Shown: piece after piece, positions 49,298 to 57,777 of the stretch
How the letters are laid out: each line of letters starts with the position of its first letter
How positions within the stretch are numbered: the stretch's first letter is position 1
Origin: Oscillospiraceae bacterium
Lineage (GTDB): Bacteria > Bacillota > Clostridia > Oscillospirales > Oscillospiraceae
Assembly (NCBI GenBank): GCA_021768185.1
Contig: JAETNP010000002.1
Span: 1-64,000, forward strand
DNA: 64,000 nucleotides
Direction: 5' to 3'
The notes under the pieces: model-generated
What the model saw: only the letters and a program-made list of their open reading frames with translations
Databases searched by the model: none
What the model was told of the DNA's origin: nothing
Made by a program: the position numbers and the translations under genes

Positions 49298-49825
49298 TTA
49301 CAGTTCTCCTCCATAGAGGTCCGAGAGGATTTTGGCATAGAGCTTTTCCGCTCCCTCCCGGAAACGCTTTTGCAGCTCCAGCGCCATATCCTGCCGGGTG
49401 ACCAGCAGCCGCAGATTCATCAGCTCGTCCAGCTCGTCGCTGAGGGACAGGGAGACCTCATAGCCCCCCTTGTCTCTGGACCGAATGTCGGCCTTCACCA
49501 GGGCGCGGCGCTTGAGCTGCTCGTTGCACAGCGCCAGCTTCTGCTCCGCCGCCATCCGCACGGAGTATGGCAGGCTGCTCTCGCAAACGGCGCTGTTGCG
49601 CCGGCCCTTGTCCGTAATGGCGTACAGGCTGTCCGCCAGAGCGAGGTGCTCCGTGCGCACCAGATCCGCCAGACACTCGGAAAAACCGAAGTAGTCCACG
49701 CCGCCGTCGCACATGGACAGCTCCTGGAGCGTCTCAAAGGGGACCGGCTCCACCAGCCGGGACGCAATGTAGAGAATCAGCAGCTTGATCTCCAGTTTGT
49801 CGCTGATAAAACCAAACGCAGCCAT
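49298..49825 (-). CDS. DUF4364 family protein (winged-helix)
   Basis: Conserved Clostridia protein of 175 residues. It begins MAAFGFISDKLEIKLLILYIASRLVEPVPFETLQELS, the DUF4364 start, followed by a winged-helix-like region (LADLVRTEHLALADSLYAITDKGRRNSAVCESSLPYSVR). The fold suggests DNA binding, but no target is known. The ATG at 49825 follows AGGAGGTG; an upstream in-frame start overlaps that site. Confidence 0.85.
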   Translation of the reverse strand: MAAFGFISDKLEIKLLILYIASRLVEPVPFETLQELSMCDGGVDYFGFSECLADLVRTEHLALADSLYAITDKGRRNSAVCESSLPYSVRMAAEQKLALCNEQLKRRALVKADIRSRDKGGYEVSLSLSDELDELMNLRLLVTRQDMALELQKRFREGAEKLYAKILSDLYGGEL

Positions 49826-49992
49826 AGTACACCTCCTGCAGTCCATAGATATCCTGCCCTCATTATACCTTCTCCGGAGAAATTTGTATAGCCCGAATTT
49901 TCACCACCCGCTCCGGGGCGCATAGACTGGAATGAAGGCAGGACGCCTTCCCAACAACAGAGAAACCAACGTTTCGATTTAGGAGGTTTATT

Positions 49993-50835
49993 ATGCCTGA
50001 ACGCATGGCTCCCGGCCCCGTTTCCGGTATGAGGGATAACTGTGAGGCCGTTTGTATCCATACCAAGAAGATTTTTGACAGCTGCCGCGATAAAGACTGC
50101 ATCGAAGATCTGCGTTTTTACCCCACCATGGCGTGCCAGGATGTGCTCAGCCGCGCCCAGACGGTAAAGGGCGGCAAGGCGGAGCTGCTCTATACGTACA
50201 TTGACGTAGAGCCGGTGGCCTTCAACCGCGGCTTCTACACGGTGGATATGCGCTTTTTCTACCGCGTGACCCTGAACGCCTACTGCTCCTGCCCCCGGCC
50301 TATTGAGGTAGAGGGCCTGTGCGTCTTCGACAAGCGGGTCATCCTCTTCGGCAGCGAGGGCAACGCCAAGATCTTCTCCTCCGAGATGCGGGTGGACTGC
50401 ATGGACCGGCAGCTTCTGGAGCGGAGCAACCTGCCCACCGCCGTAGTGGAGACCGTTGACCCCATCGTCCTGGACGCCAAGCTGGTGGAGTGCTGCGAGA
50501 ACCGCTGCTGCGACTGCGACGTGTGCGAGATCCCCTCCTGCGTGTGCCAGTGCTTCGGCTGCGAGCTGACCATGGGCGACGAGTACCGCCGGGCCTTTGT
50601 CACGCTGGGCCAGTTCTCCATCGTCCGCCTGGAGCGGGATACCCAGCTGCTGATCCCCGTGTTCGACTACTGTATGCCCGATAAGGACTGCTCCTGCGGC
50701 GGCTGCGCCAGCGAGGATCCCTGTGAGCTGTTCCAGAACATCAGCTTCCCCGTTGATGAGTTCTTCCCCCCCAACAGCCTGAGCAGCACCTGCGACTATG
50801 AGGGCGTCAAGCAGCACTGCGGCTGCTGCCACTGA
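49993..50835 (+). CDS. Cysteine-rich hypothetical protein
   Basis: A 280-residue protein with about 28 cysteines (10%), no signal peptide and no membrane segment. It starts with a segment NCEAVCIHTKKIFDSCRDKDCIEDLRFYP; a middle part (60-150) is beta-rich, then a dense cysteine stretch at about 163-186 (ECCENRCCDCDVC, CVCQCFGC) and a final GCCH. I recognise the type as a conserved Clostridia protein without an assigned function. Cysteine-rich proteins without signals in spore formers are often spore-coat components, and a possible mother-cell-type -10 (CATAGACT at 49921) lies upstream; both are inference. TAGGAGG precedes the ATG and a strong hairpin follows. Confidence 0.75.
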   Translation: MPERMAPGPVSGMRDNCEAVCIHTKKIFDSCRDKDCIEDLRFYPTMACQDVLSRAQTVKGGKAELLYTYIDVEPVAFNRGFYTVDMRFFYRVTLNAYCSCPRPIEVEGLCVFDKRVILFGSEGNAKIFSSEMRVDCMDRQLLERSNLPTAVVETVDPIVLDAKLVECCENRCCDCDVCEIPSCVCQCFGCELTMGDEYRRAFVTLGQFSIVRLERDTQLLIPVFDYCMPDKDCSCGGCASEDPCELFQNISFPVDEFFPPNSLSSTCDYEGVKQHCGCCH

Positions 50836-50857
50836 GTAAAAATATCTGAAATTCCCC

Positions 50858-50888
50858 GGGCCCCTGCGGTTTTCCCCCGCAGGGGCCC
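50858..50888 (+). terminator. Terminator hairpin after the cysteine-rich gene
   Basis: Twelve-base perfect stem (50858-50869 with 50877-50888), 22 bases after the stop; the following bases are not T-rich, so efficiency is uncertain. Confidence 0.6.
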
Positions 50889-50918
50889 TGCCCCATGTAC
50901 AATTTTCCAAACCGCCCC

Positions 50919-50946
50919 TTGCACTTTTCCGCCAGTGTGATAAAAT
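50919..50946 (+). promoter_or_regulatory. Promoter of pepP and the DIP1984 gene
   Basis: TTGCAC (50919-50924), 16-base spacer, TAAAAT (50941-50946), about 70 bases before the start at 51015. Confidence 0.7.
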
Positions 50947-51014
50947 ATCCCCAGTTCAATGCGCAGCCCGCCCCCTGGGCAGGTCTGATCTTAATCATAT
51001 GGAGGCGTTTTATC

Positions 51015-52256
51015 ATGACGGCGGAATTTTATACCAACAATCGGAAAAATCTTCTGGACAAGCTGGAGGGGACCGGCGTGATCCTGCTGTACTCCGGGAT
51101 GGCCCCGGTCAAGAGCAACGATCAGGACATGTCCCCCTTTTCCGTGAACCGCAATTTCTACTATCTGACCGGCATCGACACCCAGAACGTGTGGCTGCTG
51201 CTGGCCAAGACAAAAAACGGCCCGCGGACCTGGCTGTTCATTGACCAGCCGGACGAGGAGATCATCAAGTGGAACGGCAAAATGCTGACCAGGGAAGAAG
51301 CCTCCGAGCGCAGCGGTATCAAGTCCTCCAGCGTCCTCTATATGCAGGACTTTGAGCGGTATGCCGCTATGTACCTCTCCAATGGCCTGACGGATGTCTA
51401 TTTCTCCCTTGACCGCCGGTCCATGCTGGCTCCGCCCACCCGTGCGGAGGAGTTCGCCAGGACCGTCCGCGAAAAGTTCCCCATGGCGCAGATCAAGAAT
51501 ATCGCACCGGTGATCTCTTCCCTGCGCTCCATCAAGACGCCGGAGGAGATCGACTGCATCCGCAAGGCGGGAGATGTGACCATTGAGGCGCTGCGTCAAA
51601 TGCTGAAAACCGCCCGCCCCGGCGAATATGAGTACCAGTGGGCCGCCGATTATGAACACTACGTCGCCCGCAGCGGCCTGCGCCACGGCTTTGAGACCAT
51701 CGCCGCCGCCGGAGAGAACGCGGTGATGCTCCACTACTCCGACAACAACTGCATCGCCAAGGACGGCGACCTGCTGCTGGTGGACCTGGGCGCGGAGTAC
51801 CAGTACTATTCCGCCGACGTCTCCCGGACCTTCCCCATCGGCGGAAAGTTCACAGATCGGCAGAAGGAGCTGTTCACCATCGTCCGGGAGGCCATGGACA
51901 TGGCCCGGGAGAAGATGCGCCCGGGTAATCCCACCAAGGAGTCCAATCAGGCCGTCATCGACTTTTACAAGAAGGCCCTGCGCACGGCGAAGCTCATCAA
52001 TGATGACAGCGACGTATCCAAGTACTACTACCACGGGGTGTCCCACTCCCTGGGTCTGGACACCCACGACCCCTGTGACCGGACGGTCTACGAGCCGGGC
52101 ATGGTCATCACCTGTGAGCCGGGTCTCTATGTGGCGGAGGAGGGCATCGGCATCCGTCTGGAGAACGACATCCTGGTGACGGAGGGCGCGCCGGAGGACC
52201 TGACCGGCGACCGGCTGCTGGATATCCCGGAGATCGAGGAGCTGATGGGGAGATAG
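51015..52256 (+). CDS. pepP: Xaa-Pro aminopeptidase (aminopeptidase P, M24B)
   Basis: Cytoplasmic di-metal peptidase that removes N-terminal residues preceding proline. Residues 1-170 form the aminopeptidase P N-terminal domain (FYYLTGIDTQNVWLLL); the pita-bread domain follows with metal ligands in LLLVDLGAEYQYYSADVSRTFP (two Asp), HGVSHSLGLDTHDP (His), TCEPGLY (Glu) and IRLENDILVT (Glu). The ATG at 51015 follows GGAGG, giving 413 residues. The DIP1984 gene starts 21 bases later and is probably co-transcribed. Confidence 0.95.
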   Translation: MTAEFYTNNRKNLLDKLEGTGVILLYSGMAPVKSNDQDMSPFSVNRNFYYLTGIDTQNVWLLLAKTKNGPRTWLFIDQPDEEIIKWNGKMLTREEASERSGIKSSSVLYMQDFERYAAMYLSNGLTDVYFSLDRRSMLAPPTRAEEFARTVREKFPMAQIKNIAPVISSLRSIKTPEEIDCIRKAGDVTIEALRQMLKTARPGEYEYQWAADYEHYVARSGLRHGFETIAAAGENAVMLHYSDNNCIAKDGDLLLVDLGAEYQYYSADVSRTFPIGGKFTDRQKELFTIVREAMDMAREKMRPGNPTKESNQAVIDFYKKALRTAKLINDDSDVSKYYYHGVSHSLGLDTHDPCDRTVYEPGMVITCEPGLYVAEEGIGIRLENDILVTEGAPEDLTGDRLLDIPEIEELMGR

Positions 52257-52277
52257 CCAAAAGGAGGACCAAACATC

Positions 52278-52730
52278 ATGAAACTCGCCGAAGCCTTACA
52301 GCTGCGCGCGGACCTGCAAAAGCGGATGGAACAGCTGGCAAGCCGGTTATATGACAACGCCACCATCCAGGAGGGGGAACGCCCCGCCGAGGACCCGGCG
52401 GAGCTGCTGGCGGAGTACGAGGACTGCGCCGGGCAGCTGGAGGACCTGATGGCCCGGATCAATCGGACCAACTGTGAGACGAAGACGGAACGGGGCACCC
52501 TGACGGAGCTGCTGGCCCGCCGGGACTGCCTGAAAATGCGGGCGGAGACCTATCGGAACTTCCTCACATCCGCCAGCAGCCTCACCCGCCGGGCCACCCG
52601 GTCGGAAATCAAAATCTTGAGCGCGGTGTCCGTCCCGGAGTACCGGAAGAAGGCGGATGAGCTGGCCCGGGAGCTGCGGGAGACGGACAATCTGATTCAG
52701 GCGGCCAACTGGACTACTGAGCTGCTGTAA
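52278..52730 (+). CDS. DIP1984 family protein
   Basis: Predicted all-helical cytoplasmic protein of 150 residues; the start MKLAEALQLRADLQKRMEQLASRLYDNATIQEGERPAEDP and the later RINRTNCETKTERGTLTELLARRDCLKMR are diagnostic of the DIP1984 family. The pattern suggests a coiled-coil. No function is assigned. AAAGGAGG precedes the ATG, and it follows the aminopeptidase gene after 21 bases. Confidence 0.9.
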   Translation: MKLAEALQLRADLQKRMEQLASRLYDNATIQEGERPAEDPAELLAEYEDCAGQLEDLMARINRTNCETKTERGTLTELLARRDCLKMRAETYRNFLTSASSLTRRATRSEIKILSAVSVPEYRKKADELARELRETDNLIQAANWTTELL

Positions 52731-52847
52731 TTCTTTTTCTTAAGACCAAATTCGACTTTGTGTTCCCAGTGAAATCAAATAAATAATATGGGGTACAGTT
52801 CAGACAGCGATACGGCTTTTTTCTGACAAACCTGTGCAAAAAAGGAC
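52731..52847. other. Intergenic region without a recognised element
   Basis: AT-richer spacer before the AraC promoter. I see no gene, no strong hairpin and no terminator that would clearly end the aminopeptidase transcript. Confidence 0.5.
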
Positions 52848-52876
52848 ATGACAACCACCCTCGGCTCGTGTAGAAT
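52848..52876 (+). promoter_or_regulatory. Promoter of the AraC-transglutaminase pair
   Basis: ATGACA (52848-52853), 17-base spacer, TAGAAT (52871-52876), 30 bases before the start codon. Confidence 0.65.
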
Positions 52877-52906
52877 AGACCCATCAAGCGGAAGGGGGAC
52901 AGCGGG

Positions 52907-53803
52907 ATGGAGTGGACGGAGACTTTGCGGCGGACGGTGGACTATCTGGAGGAGCACCTGCTGGAGGATGGCGCAGCGGAGGGCGCGGCACGGGCGGCCT
53001 ATCTCTCCCCCCTCTACCTCCAAAAGGGCTTCAAGCTGGTGACCGGATACTCCATGGGGGAGTATATCCGGAACCGGCGGCTTTATCTGGCGGGGCTGGA
53101 GGCTATCGCCGGACGGGAGAAGGTTATCGACCTGGCCTACAAGTACGGCTACGACACGCCGGAGAGCTTCAGCAAGGCGTTCAGCCGGTTCCACGGGGTC
53201 TCCCCCGCCCAGCTGCGGCAAAATCCGGAGCGTCTGGTCCCCTTCCTGCCGCTGAAAATCACACTTTCCATTCGAGGAGGACACGGCATGGACTTTACTG
53301 TGGAAAAACTGGAGGGCTTCCAGCTGATCGGCATGGAGCGGGAATTTTCCCCGGAGACCTCCTATCAGGAGATCCCCAAATTCTGGGATGAATTCATCGG
53401 CCTCCACTGCGCGCCCCTGTGGGCGGGGAAGACGCCGGAGACGGCGCTGGAGAAGGCGATCTGCGAGTGCGATATCGGGGAGTTCGGCGTGTGCGTTGAC
53501 GACTGTACTTCCCCGGAGCGGTTCCGGTATCTGATCGCCGGACGGTACGACGGCCGGGAGGTGCCGGAGGGGTTGACGGTGTTCACGCTTCCTGCGCTGG
53601 AGTGGGCCAGGTTCCGGTGCAGCGGGCCCATGCCGGAGTCGCTGCAGAGCGTGAACACAAAAATTTTCCAGGAGTGGCTGCCGGGAAACCCAACATTTGA
53701 GATCGCCTATGGCGCGAATATCGAATGGTACTCCATGGAGAAGGAGACCTCCGCCCCGGATTATGAGAGCGAGATCTGGCTCCCGGTGAGGAGGAGGTCG
53801 TGA
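52907..53803 (+). CDS. AraC-family regulator with a GyrI-like effector domain
   Basis: A 298-residue regulator. Residues 1-105 are a double helix-turn-helix AraC domain (VDYLEEHLL, AAYLSPLYLQKGFKLVTGYSMGEYIRNRRLYLAGLEAI, VIDLAYKYGYDTPESFSKAFSRFHGVSPAQLR); residues about 125-298 form a GyrI-like small-molecule binding domain (DFTVEKLEGFQLIGMEREFS, ending YGANIEWYSMEKE..YESEIWLPVRRR), as in Rob or BmrR-type multidrug sensors. The order, with the DNA-binding domain first, is that of Rob. Its stop overlaps the following gene's start (TGATG), tying the two together. Confidence 0.92.
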   Translation: MEWTETLRRTVDYLEEHLLEDGAAEGAARAAYLSPLYLQKGFKLVTGYSMGEYIRNRRLYLAGLEAIAGREKVIDLAYKYGYDTPESFSKAFSRFHGVSPAQLRQNPERLVPFLPLKITLSIRGGHGMDFTVEKLEGFQLIGMEREFSPETSYQEIPKFWDEFIGLHCAPLWAGKTPETALEKAICECDIGEFGVCVDDCTSPERFRYLIAGRYDGREVPEGLTVFTLPALEWARFRCSGPMPESLQSVNTKIFQEWLPGNPTFEIAYGANIEWYSMEKETSAPDYESEIWLPVRRRS

Positions 53804-54705
53804 TGCTGACAGAGACCCTCCGCCGGCACTATCTGGAGACCGGACCCTTCACCTACCCCGGCCTTTACGCGGCGTATTTCCGCTCCCTGCCGGAGGACCC
53901 CGGGACGCTGAGCGAGCTGATCTCCCGGCAGATCATCCACCGGGTCACCCTGGCCGATGGCAATCGGAACGCCAACGCGGATCTGCGCTACGGCGACATG
54001 GACCGCTGGCCCTGGTACCGTGGGAAATGCGAGGACGATATCTATCTCACCGCTCCCGCCATGGCGGCGGAGCTGTTCCGGCTGGACGAGCGGGGCTTCG
54101 TACCGGACCGCCGGGTGGAGGACAAGCTGGTGCTCACCTGCCGGTTCGTATCGGTGCTGGTCTCCTCCATCTACAAGGCCAAGGGGATCCCCTGCCGCAG
54201 CCGGGCGGGCTTCGCGCCCTACTTCCGGCCCGGCGTCAGCATGGACCACTGGATCAACCAGGTCTGGAGCGAGGCGGAGGACCGCTGGATCACCTTTGAC
54301 GCGGACGGGCTCTACGATGGACTGGGGCTGCCCTTCACCCCTTATGATATGGAGGCGGAGCAGTTTGACTGGGCGGCACGGGTCTGGCTGGACATCCGGT
54401 CCGGAAAAACGGACGGGACGCAGTTCGTCTACGCGGACCGTCTGGGCACCTGCGGCCTGCGGGCGGCGGGGCGGTATCTGGTCTATGATCTCCACGCGCT
54501 GATGAACAACGAAATCTCCTATGTGTTTCAGCCCAGGTATCTGGAGGGCTTTCTGCGTGGAGAGGCGGAGCTGGACAGGCTGCAGCTGGAGGAGCTGGAC
54601 CTCCTGGCGGAGCTGCTGCTGGAGCCGGACAGGAATTTTGAGGAGCTGCTGCGCTGGTGGGAGACCCGGCGGCAGTTCAGGGATCTGAGCAGTCCGTTGG
54701 TATAG
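53803..54705 (+). CDS. Transglutaminase-like domain protein
   Basis: Cytoplasmic 300-residue protein with a transglutaminase/protease-like core: LTCRFVSVLVSSIYKAKGIPCRSRAGFA is the region of the catalytic cysteine, MDHWINQVW carries the likely catalytic histidine and WITFDADG the aspartate. It has no signal peptide. The ATG at 53803 shares a base with the stop of the AraC gene and has GAGGAGG before it; a GTG one codon earlier is possible. A hairpin follows. A cysteine protease or a peptidase modifying a small compound sensed by the regulator are both possible; nothing settles the question. Confidence 0.82.
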   Translation: MLTETLRRHYLETGPFTYPGLYAAYFRSLPEDPGTLSELISRQIIHRVTLADGNRNANADLRYGDMDRWPWYRGKCEDDIYLTAPAMAAELFRLDERGFVPDRRVEDKLVLTCRFVSVLVSSIYKAKGIPCRSRAGFAPYFRPGVSMDHWINQVWSEAEDRWITFDADGLYDGLGLPFTPYDMEAEQFDWAARVWLDIRSGKTDGTQFVYADRLGTCGLRAAGRYLVYDLHALMNNEISYVFQPRYLEGFLRGEAELDRLQLEELDLLAELLLEPDRNFEELLRWWETRRQFRDLSSPLV

Positions 54706-54722
54706 CCCTTTACACAGGATAA

Positions 54723-54745
54723 GGCCGCCGGTCACACCGGCGGCC
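54723..54745 (+). terminator. Terminator hairpin after the transglutaminase gene
   Basis: Ten-base perfect stem GGCCGCCGGT/ACCGGCGGCC with a 3-base loop, 17 bases after the stop; followed by CTTCC rather than a T run. Confidence 0.65.
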
Positions 54746-54772
54746 CTTCCATATTCATTTGCGGATGAACGG

Positions 54773-55090
54773 CTATTCCTTCAGGGTGAACAGCTGCCAG
54801 ACGCCGCCGCAATAGACGGCGATCCCCTCTTCGCATCGGGCGTAGGGCAGGTCCAGGGCGCGGCTGAAATTGGTCTCGCCGTCCTTTTCCGGCCATGTGT
54901 CCGTGTAGGAGGCGGTATGGCCCAGGATGTCCAAGTCGTCTGCGCCCTCTACCGTCCGATAGGCCATTTGGTACACAGTACCGTTTACCATGATGGCGGC
55001 GGGATAGTCCCCCGCCGGTTTCTCCGCGGCGCAGGCCGCCAGGGTCAGAAGCATCGCCGCCGCGAGCATAGCGGCAAGAAGTTTTTTCAC
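54773..55090 (-). CDS. Small lipoprotein, unknown function
   Basis: A 105-residue lipoprotein starting at a GTG (55090) preceded by GAGGAGGG: signal KKLLAAMLAAAMLLTLAAC with the lipidated cysteine near residue 20, then about 85 residues (YPAAIMVNGTVYQMAYRTV, DILGHTASYTDTWPEKDGETNFSRALDLPYARCEEGIAVYCGGVWQLF). The mature part suggests a small beta-rich domain with two cysteines that could form a disulphide. I do not recognise the family. It has no partner gene. Confidence 0.75.
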   Translation of the reverse strand: MKKLLAAMLAAAMLLTLAACAAEKPAGDYPAAIMVNGTVYQMAYRTVEGADDLDILGHTASYTDTWPEKDGETNFSRALDLPYARCEEGIAVYCGGVWQLFTLKE

Positions 55091-55140
55091 TGCAAGTCCC
55101 TCCTCTTTTGTTCCATACCAAAATAGACGCAATCTGTGCA

Positions 55141-55178
55141 AAAAAGTTCTGCCGAATAACATCCGGCAGAACTTTTTT
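55141..55178. terminator. Terminator of the sigma-DUF4367-binding protein operon
   Basis: Perfect 14-base stem (55141-55154 with 55164-55177) with a 9-base loop and A/T tracts on both sides, so it works in either direction. It lies 78 bases after the binding-protein stop on the minus strand. Confidence 0.85.
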
Positions 55179-55255
55179 GCATACACTCTTTTCACTTTTT
55201 ATAAATAAGGATGCGGTTTATCCAGCATTCACCGGATAAAGTGCATCTCTGCTGC

Positions 55256-56689
55256 TTACTTGTTCTCATTTACATACAGCCCCACACGGCTCTCGATGCG
55301 CTGGATCGTCTCATCTATCCCCAAATCGCCAGCGAAATATGGTGCGGCAGCATCCATAACGATGTCATACACAGTCAGATCAGACAGTATGAATTTATCA
55401 ATGCTGTTGAAGAAATCATTGAATCGCTGTATCTGTTCCGCTGTTGGGATGGGGCACTCTGCATTAAGGTAGCCCGGGGCATAAAAAGAGCGATACCGGT
55501 CTTCCTGCTGGAGGAAATTCATCGTATACTCATAATCAACACGGTTGACCGGGATGCCGCCGACATAAGGGATATTTTTAGGATCTATCTGCAGCTTTCC
55601 GCTGGTCGGCAGAAGTATTTGACGGATAAACTCCCAAGCCGCTTCTTTATCCTTGCAGGTGGAAGACATAAGCATCTGGCGCGACTCTGCATCAGGTGCG
55701 GCGGGATAGAATGCGCTGCCTGCACTGCCGTCCTCCACCGGATAACCCACGTAGGAGCAGGGACCGCCGAACATGTAATTCAGATATTCAATATCCTTGA
55801 GGTTTGTAACGTTCCGATGCAGCATCTGACGGCCGCTCATTTGCCGGTCAACAACCTCGTTATCATCCCACTCGCCGGGACCTTCAGCAGGGAAATAGTC
55901 CCGCAGAAACTCCAAAGCAGCGCGGAAGGAGGGGCTGTCAAAGGAGCATGTTCCTGCCTCCCAGTCAATATAATTATCCAACGACATTTTCAGGATATCC
56001 GCCGCCCACGCACGGACGGTATAAAAAGGCAGAACCGAAGAATCCTCCGGCATCCTGTCAAATGCCTCCTGCAAGTCCGCTAACGACCAGCTGGTCCGGT
56101 CCCCTACTACGCTTTCAGCACCGCACAAGGTGTATATCCAGACGGAGCTGAACGCGATGTACAGTCCTCCATCCACCTCGGCCGCTTTGAAAGGAGCTTC
56201 CATCAGGGCCTCTCTCCCCAAGTCGGGATCATTCTCGATCCAAGGCCACAGGTCTTCCAGATATCCTTTTCTGGCTAATTGCCGGTAGGGCAGGAAACCG
56301 CCGGTCACGGATACCCCGTAGCCCAGCTCCATAATGTCAGGGGCCTTCCCGGAGGCGATCTCTGTCAGGAGACGCTGGCGTCCCTGAACAGCCACATCTA
56401 TATCGTAATCACTGCCAACATAGTCTACCACCTCGATCTGTACATCCGAATGGGTCCGGTTAAACAGATCAATCATCGCCCGGTCCGGCCCATCCCAGGA
56501 TAGTTTGGCATAGGTCAGGACCGTTATCTCACCATCCTGCCCGGGGACCGGCGGCCCATCCTGTGATGGCTGCCGGTCCGGCACATCTGCAGCGGGCGCC
56601 TTATCGCTGGTATCGCTGCAGGCCGTAATACAAAATACCGACAGGATGGCAAGAAATAACGATATCCCTTGCACTACTTTTTTATACAC
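55256..56689 (-). CDS. Extracellular solute-binding lipoprotein (family 1), orphan
   Basis: A 477-residue lipoprotein with signal and lipobox (FCITAC, cysteine 24), a proline-rich linker and a sugar-type ABC solute-binding fold (ITVLTYAKLSWDGPDRAMIDLFNRTHSDVQIEVVDY, GKAPDIMELGYGV, KDKEAAWEFIRQILLP). No permease or ATPase gene is next to it. It is the last of three genes with an ECF sigma factor and a DUF4367 membrane protein, 15 bases after the latter, which makes a sensory role more likely than transport. Base composition is lower in GC than the surrounding genes. Confidence 0.88.
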   Translation of the reverse strand: MYKKVVQGISLFLAILSVFCITACSDTSDKAPAADVPDRQPSQDGPPVPGQDGEITVLTYAKLSWDGPDRAMIDLFNRTHSDVQIEVVDYVGSDYDIDVAVQGRQRLLTEIASGKAPDIMELGYGVSVTGGFLPYRQLARKGYLEDLWPWIENDPDLGREALMEAPFKAAEVDGGLYIAFSSVWIYTLCGAESVVGDRTSWSLADLQEAFDRMPEDSSVLPFYTVRAWAADILKMSLDNYIDWEAGTCSFDSPSFRAALEFLRDYFPAEGPGEWDDNEVVDRQMSGRQMLHRNVTNLKDIEYLNYMFGGPCSYVGYPVEDGSAGSAFYPAAPDAESRQMLMSSTCKDKEAAWEFIRQILLPTSGKLQIDPKNIPYVGGIPVNRVDYEYTMNFLQQEDRYRSFYAPGYLNAECPIPTAEQIQRFNDFFNSIDKFILSDLTVYDIVMDAAAPYFAGDLGIDETIQRIESRVGLYVNENK

Positions 56690-56704
56690 GTTACGATCAC
56701 CTTC

Positions 56705-57634
56705 CTACGGTGTGCTTGCATAGGCAGAAAGCACCATTCGTTTCAAAGCGTGCTTTTCAACCGCACCACTGATATAACATTCATAATGCTCTGTTGCCCA
56801 TGCGGCTGAGTTGCTATTAACGTTTTCGAGTAAATAGACTGTTAAGTCACCAACGAGAAATGTTTCGACAGACGCATCTGTTTTTTCTACCTGCATATTT
56901 GCGTTGCCATTATAGTATCCAATCTGGATTTGTAGAAAGTTGGCCCCATCATAATATTTTGCGAATAAACCGATTAAAGAGCCATCGTCAGGCCAAGAAT
57001 CGACCTCAACATCTTCAAATTCATATCCGTCAGGAATCCATGTTGGCTCACGAACCTCGGTTATGCCGTAGTCGTCTAAAGCTTCCTGAAGAGATGCGTA
57101 AGTGGTCTCGTTGCTATTAACAACTCCATTATCTGCCAACGCAGGAGTGCTTGTCCCATCGTCTGCACCATTGGATCGAATAGCGCCTAAGCTGAACACC
57201 TCGTCTGTCCAACGCGCTATAGCGCCAAAAACATCCACTCCTGCTGCTTGTGCGACAACCATACCGCCCATGAGACAAATTGCAATAAGGGCAGCTGCAA
57301 GTCCAACGCGCCAAGCAGATTGCACCTTGCGTCTCGTACTAACAGCAGAGGCGTTTTCGGCAGAAAAAGTTTGAAGCAGCTTATTTTTGAAATTGGTAAA
57401 AGAGGTATTCGTATCCGGCGCTTCCGGCATGGGGGCTTTCCGGTCCAGCGCGGCAAGATATGCGTCGATCAATGTGGAGTCATAGTTCTCCTCGGTCATA
57501 TTTTCCATGGCTTCGCGCAAGCCGACAGTCAGCTCTTCTTTGGTCATGGCCTCCAGCATTTGCATAAACACATCGCCGTCAGTGGGGAAATTTGACGGAC
57601 CGCCGTGCTGCTTACTCGCGGTATGATTCATCAT
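56705..57634 (-). CDS. DUF4367 single-pass membrane protein, probable anti-sigma factor
   Basis: A 309-residue protein with a cytoplasmic N-terminal part of about 105 residues, one transmembrane helix (about 108-130, VGLAAALIAICLMGGMVVAQAA) and an extracytoplasmic DUF4367 domain (TWIPDGYEFEDVEVD, NFLQIQIGYYNGNANMQVEK, near the C-terminus). It lies 143 bases downstream of an ECF sigma gene, the layout of sigma/anti-sigma pairs; the N-terminal part would bind sigma and the outer domain would sense. Two adjacent ATGs follow AGGAGGTGC; the first is used here. Lower GC than the neighbourhood. Confidence 0.8.
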   Translation of the reverse strand: MMNHTASKQHGGPSNFPTDGDVFMQMLEAMTKEELTVGLREAMENMTEENYDSTLIDAYLAALDRKAPMPEAPDTNTSFTNFKNKLLQTFSAENASAVSTRRKVQSAWRVGLAAALIAICLMGGMVVAQAAGVDVFGAIARWTDEVFSLGAIRSNGADDGTSTPALADNGVVNSNETTYASLQEALDDYGITEVREPTWIPDGYEFEDVEVDSWPDDGSLIGLFAKYYDGANFLQIQIGYYNGNANMQVEKTDASVETFLVGDLTVYLLENVNSNSAAWATEHYECYISGAVEKHALKRMVLSAYASTP

Positions 57635-57719
57635 GCACCTCCTGTCCCCTCACTATGTACATGTGCCGAGAGGGCTGTTTTGTGAAAAGGAATTTTGATT
57701 TTCGCTAAATTTATATGAA

Positions 57720-57758
57720 TGCACAAATTTTTTCTTGATATTTGACCAATTGCACAAA
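57720..57758. promoter_or_regulatory. Spaced direct repeats in the sigma-DUF4367 intergenic region
   Basis: TGCACAAA occurs at 57720-57727 and 57751-57758, 31 bases apart (three helical turns), in an AT-rich gap between the ECF sigma gene and the DUF4367 gene. They could be binding sites for a regulator on one DNA face. Confidence 0.35.
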
Positions 57759-57777
57759 GTCCATATGTGTTGGGCGG

